This document shows, piece after piece, positions 13,648 through 16,688 of a stretch of 16,688 nucleotides of DNA. The notes below the pieces were generated by a model that was given only the letters and a program-made list of their open reading frames with translations, was not told the origin of the DNA and did no database searches. The first letter of the stretch is position 1. Each line of letters starts with the position of its first letter. A program made the translations under genes and the position numbers. Origin of the DNA: Vitreoscilla sp. (GTDB taxonomy: Bacteria > Pseudomonadota > Gammaproteobacteria > Burkholderiales > Burkholderiaceae); assembly GCA_014378125.1 (NCBI GenBank), contig JACMOG010000262.1, positions 1 through 16,688 of the forward strand, written 5' to 3'.

Positions 13648-14973
13648 GGTGGGACGAACGGCAACTATCTCAACGAGAGCACGATCCTCGCGCTTGCCCG
13701 CGCTTCCGGTTTCAGCACCGCGACCGTCGGCAAGCGTGGGCCGGCGCTGATCATGGATCACACCGATCGCGGGCAGACTTCGGTCGTGATCGACGACTCC
13801 ACCGGCAAGCCTGCCGGCGTGCCGCTGCTGCCCGCCATCCAGGACGCGCTCAAGGCCGCAGGACTCGGGATCGAAACGCCGACGCGCGGCGCCAACGGCG
13901 CCTCCGGCTCGGCGTCGGCGCCTGGAACGCTGGTGGCGAACGTCAGCCAGCAAGCCGTTCCTCATGGTGTTCTGGTCGCGCGATCCGGACGGCACCCAAC
14001 ACAACCAGGGCGATAGCCATCTGAGGCTGACGCCTGGCATCAACGGGCCGACCTCGCTGGCTGCAGTCCGCAACGTGGACAACAACCTGGCGGCGCTGCT
14101 GTCGTCGTTGAAGTCGCTCGGCCTAGCCGAGACGACCGACGTCATCGTCACGTCGGATCATGGCTTCTCGACGATCTCCAAGGCGAGCACGACGAGTCCT
14201 GCCGCGAAGGCCAGCTACGCCGATGTGCCTGCGGGTCTCCTGCCACCCGGCTTTCTTGCGCCCGACCTGGCGGATGCTCTCCAACTTCCGCTCTTCGATC
14301 CCGACCGGGCAAACGTGGTCGTGGCCAGCGGTGCACACGCCGCGTCCGGCAACGGCTTGATCGGCAACGACTCGGCCAATCCCAGCGTCGTCATCGCTGC
14401 AAACGGTGGCTCCGACCTCGTCTATCTGCCTGGCGAAGACCGGATGGCGATGGCCCCCAAGGTCGTCAGTGCGCTGCTGGCACAGGACTACGTCAGCGGC
14501 GTCTTCGTCGACGATTCGCTCGGGCCCATCCCGGGCACGCTGCCGCTCTCGTCGATCAACCTCAGCGGCTCGGCTCGGCTGCGACTCCGATGCCTGCGAT
14601 CGTCGTCAATTTCAAATCGTTCCACGTCAACGGCACGGAGTGCCCGACGTGGCTGACTTGCGTGGCGGAGATCGCGGACAGCACGCTGCAGCAAGGGCAG
14701 GGAATGCACGGCAGCTTCAGCCGTGCGGATACCTTCAACTTCACCGCCGCCATCGGACCGTCGTTCAAGCGGGGCTATGTTGATCGCATGCCCGTGAGCG
14801 ATGCGGACGTGGGACAGACCATCGCCAGATTGATGCATTTGCCGATCGCCGAGAGCGCGAAGGGAAAGCTTATTGGACGTGTCCTGGACGAGGCCTTCGT
14901 CGGTGGTCGTGAAGTCGCAGCAACGCATGGCAAGCTGGTTTCCACCCCGGGCACGAACGGTCTGCAGACGATT
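13648..14973 (+). pseudogene. Alkaline-phosphatase-superfamily phosphodiesterase, truncated and frameshifted
   Basis: The remnant belongs to the alkaline phosphatase superfamily of secreted phosphodiesterases/nucleotide pyrophosphatases. It begins right after the oxidase TGA at GNYLNESTILALARASGF, so the N-terminal part with the first metal-binding Asp and the Thr nucleophile is gone. Frame one (13648 to about 13950) ends at LVANVSQQ; the next frame (about 13949-14575) resumes at KPFLMVFWSRDPDGTQHNQG and includes TSDHGFST; frame three (from about 14581) carries TPMPAIVVNF and GQGMHGSFSRAD. Homology fades after GTNGLQTI near 14973. About 20 residues normally present between frames one and two appear missing, so that junction is a deletion. 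The second shift is in a CGGCT repeat. It cannot make an active enzyme as it stands. The exact ends are approximate. Confidence 0.83.
14566..14580 (+). repeat. Pentanucleotide tandem repeat (CGGCT)3 at a frameshift
   Basis: Three adjacent CGGCT units lie exactly where the phosphatase frame is lost. Reading with two units instead of three gives LSGSAATPMPAIVV in one frame, so slippage from two to three copies explains the break. Confidence 0.75.
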
Positions 14974-15077
14974 CCGCATGGTCGCCGCCACAAATGGCTG
15001 CGGAGCGTCTCGGCTGATCAAGCACACCCTGAGATCGTCCGGGACGAAAAGTCTTACGAATCAATCACTTGGAGCAA

Positions 15078-15098
15078 GGTCTCTGAAGTCCTGAGACC
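15078..15098 (-). terminator. Weak hairpin downstream of yicC
   Basis: GGTCTC (15078-15083) pairs with GAGACC (15093-15098) around a 9-base loop, 10 bases beyond the yicC stop on the minus strand. The stem is short and no T-run follows, so a terminator role is only possible. Confidence 0.3.
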
Positions 15099-15108
15099 CC
15101 CCGAAACC

Positions 15109-16053
15109 TCACTCCACGTTCTGCACCTGCTCACGCATCTGCTCGATCAACACCTTCATCTCGACGGAAACGCCGGTCAGCTCCAGCGCCGCCGACTTCG
15201 ACCCCAGCGTGTTGGCCTCGCGGTGCAGTTCCTGGATGAGAAAGTCAAGCCGCTTGCCCAGCTCGCCGCCGGCCTTGAGCAGGCGGGCGATCTCCTCGAG
15301 GTGGGCGCGCAGGCGCGACAGTTCCTCGGCCACGTCGATGCGCAGCGCGAAGGTGGCGGCCTCGTTCATCGCGCGTTCGCGCAGGGCGTCGGTGGGGATG
15401 CTGCCGGCCGAAGAGGTGGCCTCGTGGCCGCCGGTGGCCTTCAGGGCCTCGGCCCAGCGCTCCAGGAAGCGTTGCTGCTGGCGCTCGACCACGGCCGGCA
15501 CCATCGGCTCGGCCTGGGCCGCGAGCTCGCGCAGGCGCACGATGCGTTCCATCAGGATGCCCACCAGCTTGTCGCCTTCGCGGGCGCGGGCCTCGCGGAG
15601 GGCGGCGACGGCGCGCTTGCCGGCGTCCACCAGGGCCTCGTCGACCCGGCCGCCGGTGGCTGCGGGCGCCGAACGGCACCAATGCAGGACTTCGTTCACG
15701 CTCAGCGGCTGTGCCGAGGTCATCCGGGCCGTGACAGTGCCTTCCAGGCGTGACAATCGGTCGAGCTGGTCCAGCGTGGGTTGGGGCCAGTCGTCGCCGC
15801 TGCCTTTGGCCGCGCTGACGCGCACGTCGACCTTGCCGCGCCGGCATCCGGCCGTGATCAGGTCGCGCAATGCCCCCTCGTGCTGGCGCAGTTCGTCGGG
15901 CATGCGGAACGAGATGTCGAGAAACCGGCTGTTCACCGATCGAAGTTCGACGGTGACCGCCGCGGATTCCGTGGCGGCCGTGCCCTCGGAGGAGGCGGGG
16001 GAAGGTGCGGTCGCCGAGGCGCTGCCGAAGCCGGTCATGCTGTAAACTGCCAT
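15109..16053 (-). CDS. yicC: YicC-family endoribonuclease
   Basis: This 314-residue protein is a YicC-family member; YicC of Escherichia coli is an endoribonuclease that takes part in small-RNA decay. The N-terminal domain begins AVYSMTGFGSA and contains VELRSVNSRFLDISFR (35-50) and RRGKVDVRV (71-79). The C-terminal DUF1732 domain ends with GKRLDFLIQELHREANT, then LGSKS. An insert rich in Ala, Pro and Ser (about 13-33) lengthens the first loop compared with the usual family. I chose the ATG giving MAVYSMTGFG; ATG at 16038 (MTGFGSA) is possible, and the frame extends seven codons further up without support. Its start is only 30 bases from the start of the divergent kinase gene. Assignment is firm. 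Confidence 0.95.
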   Translation of the reverse strand: MAVYSMTGFGSASATAPSPASSEGTAATESAAVTVELRSVNSRFLDISFRMPDELRQHEGALRDLITAGCRRGKVDVRVSAAKGSGDDWPQPTLDQLDRLSRLEGTVTARMTSAQPLSVNEVLHWCRSAPAATGGRVDEALVDAGKRAVAALREARAREGDKLVGILMERIVRLRELAAQAEPMVPAVVERQQQRFLERWAEALKATGGHEATSSAGSIPTDALRERAMNEAATFALRIDVAEELSRLRAHLEEIARLLKAGGELGKRLDFLIQELHREANTLGSKSAALELTGVSVEMKVLIEQMREQVQNVE

Positions 16054-16083
16054 GTCGCGAGTGCCAGGTTGCAAAAAGAGATT

Positions 16084-16688
16084 ATGTCAAAGCCAAAACC
16101 CGCACCGCTTCCTTCGGGAACCGTGGTCGGCGGCTACCAGATCGTCAAGAAGATCGCCGCAGGCGGTTTCGGCATCGTTTACCTGGCCGAAGATGAAACA
16201 CGCCATCTCGTCGCGCTGAAGGAATATCTTCCCGCCTCGCTGGCCGATCGGTCGCCAGGTGAGTTGATTCCGCGCGTGAAGCCGGAAAAGCAGCCACTGT
16301 ACCGCCTGGGCCTGAAGAGTTTCTTCGAGGAGGGGCGTTCGCTTGCGCAGATTTCGCATGCGAGCGTGGTCTCGGTGCTGAATTTCTTCCGCGAGAACGA
16401 AACCGTCTACATGGTGATGAATTACCTGCAGGGCGACACCATGCAGGATTTCATCGTCACCGCGCGCGATCTCAAGCGCGAAAAGGTATTGCGCGAATCC
16501 ACCATCCGTTCGTTGTTCGACGAGATCCTGCGCGGGCTGCGAATCGTGCACCAGCACAAGATGCTGCACCTGGACATCAAGCCAGCCAATATTTTTATCA
16601 CTGATGACAACCGGGCGGTGTTGATTGACTTCGGCGCTGCGCGCGAGGTGCTGAGCAAGGAAGGCAACTTTATTCGCCCCATGTACAC
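16084..16688 (+). CDS. Hanks-type serine/threonine protein kinase, 3' part outside the window
   Basis: The first 201 residues of a eukaryotic-like Ser/Thr kinase are present and the gene runs off the window. The kinase fold starts at about residue 18, with glycine loop AAGGFGIVY (25-33), ATP-anchoring Lys46 in VALKEY, alpha-C Glu in FEEGRSL (81-87), catalytic loop HLDIKPANIF (162-171, HLD instead of HRD) and DFG (182-184). The sequence ends at the start of the activation loop (RPMYT). The HLD form lacks the Arg of RD kinases, implying that activation need not depend on loop phosphorylation. The start is the first ATG after an AAGAG that is a weak ribosome site. In related bacteria I recall yicC sitting beside this kinase and a PP2C phosphatase gene; the phosphatase would lie beyond the window. 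Confidence 0.94.
   Translation, partial: MSKPKPAPLPSGTVVGGYQIVKKIAAGGFGIVYLAEDETRHLVALKEYLPASLADRSPGELIPRVKPEKQPLYRLGLKSFFEEGRSLAQISHASVVSVLNFFRENETVYMVMNYLQGDTMQDFIVTARDLKREKVLRESTIRSLFDEILRGLRIVHQHKMLHLDIKPANIFITDDNRAVLIDFGAAREVLSKEGNFIRPMY

Noticed and set aside
11941..14151. A 736-codon minus-strand frame opposite the oxidase and phosphatase.
   Set aside because: It is Arg/Gly/Ala-rich mirror coding produced by high GC content and shows no domain; the plus strand carries clear copper motifs.
14590..15753. A 387-codon plus-strand frame from the phosphatase remnant through the yicC region.
   Set aside because: Only the first 128 codons are phosphatase-like; the rest is antisense to the well-conserved yicC gene.

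Overview
The window looks like chromosomal DNA from a high-GC betaproteobacterium, most likely Burkholderiales of the Rubrivivax/Leptothrix/Roseateles type. This is inferred from very GC-rich third codon positions, a type II secretion operon, a PEP-CTERM protein, a YicC gene divergent from a Hanks-type kinase gene, and a small basic protein of a kind I associate with this order. No rRNA, tRNA, CRISPR array or insertion sequence was seen.

Layout: (1) 50-3254, minus strand: gspG-gspF-gspE, the pseudopilin, inner-membrane platform and ATPase of a type II secretion system, tightly coupled. (2) 3255-4645, plus strand: a lipoprotein cyclophilin whose usual catalytic arginine is leucine, a hairpin overlapping its stop codon, and a short coding-like remnant. 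(3) 4657-6119: a minus-strand PilZ protein and a plus-strand PEP-CTERM surface protein. (4) 6186-8914, minus strand: a PstS-like periplasmic binding protein followed directly by a soluble EAL-CBS-GGDDF c-di-GMP protein. (5) 9219-11346: a promoter, a small ribbon-helix-helix-like gene with an apparent frameshift, a short phosphate-regulator-like remnant, and a pyruvate-kinase-like protein. (6) 11430-14973: three damaged genes, namely an S1/P1 nuclease lacking its N-terminus, a multicopper oxidase lacking its N-terminus, and an alkaline-phosphatase-family gene lacking its N-terminus and broken twice. (7) 15109-16688: intact yicC and the first two thirds of a Ser/Thr protein kinase domain.

The main pattern is erosion between about 7.9 and 15 kb. 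Several genes are missing conserved internal blocks or 5' ends while the surrounding codon usage still looks healthy. Many of the damaged genes belong to phosphorus acquisition (PstS-like, possible DUF47, S1/P1 nuclease, alkaline phosphatase). This could be a phosphate-scavenging region under recent decay, or partly an assembly or sequencing artefact. The most interesting possibly functional unit is the PstS-like/EAL-CBS-GGDDF pair, in which an internally shortened phosphate-binding protein is coupled to a c-di-GMP enzyme with no PstCAB transporter visible.
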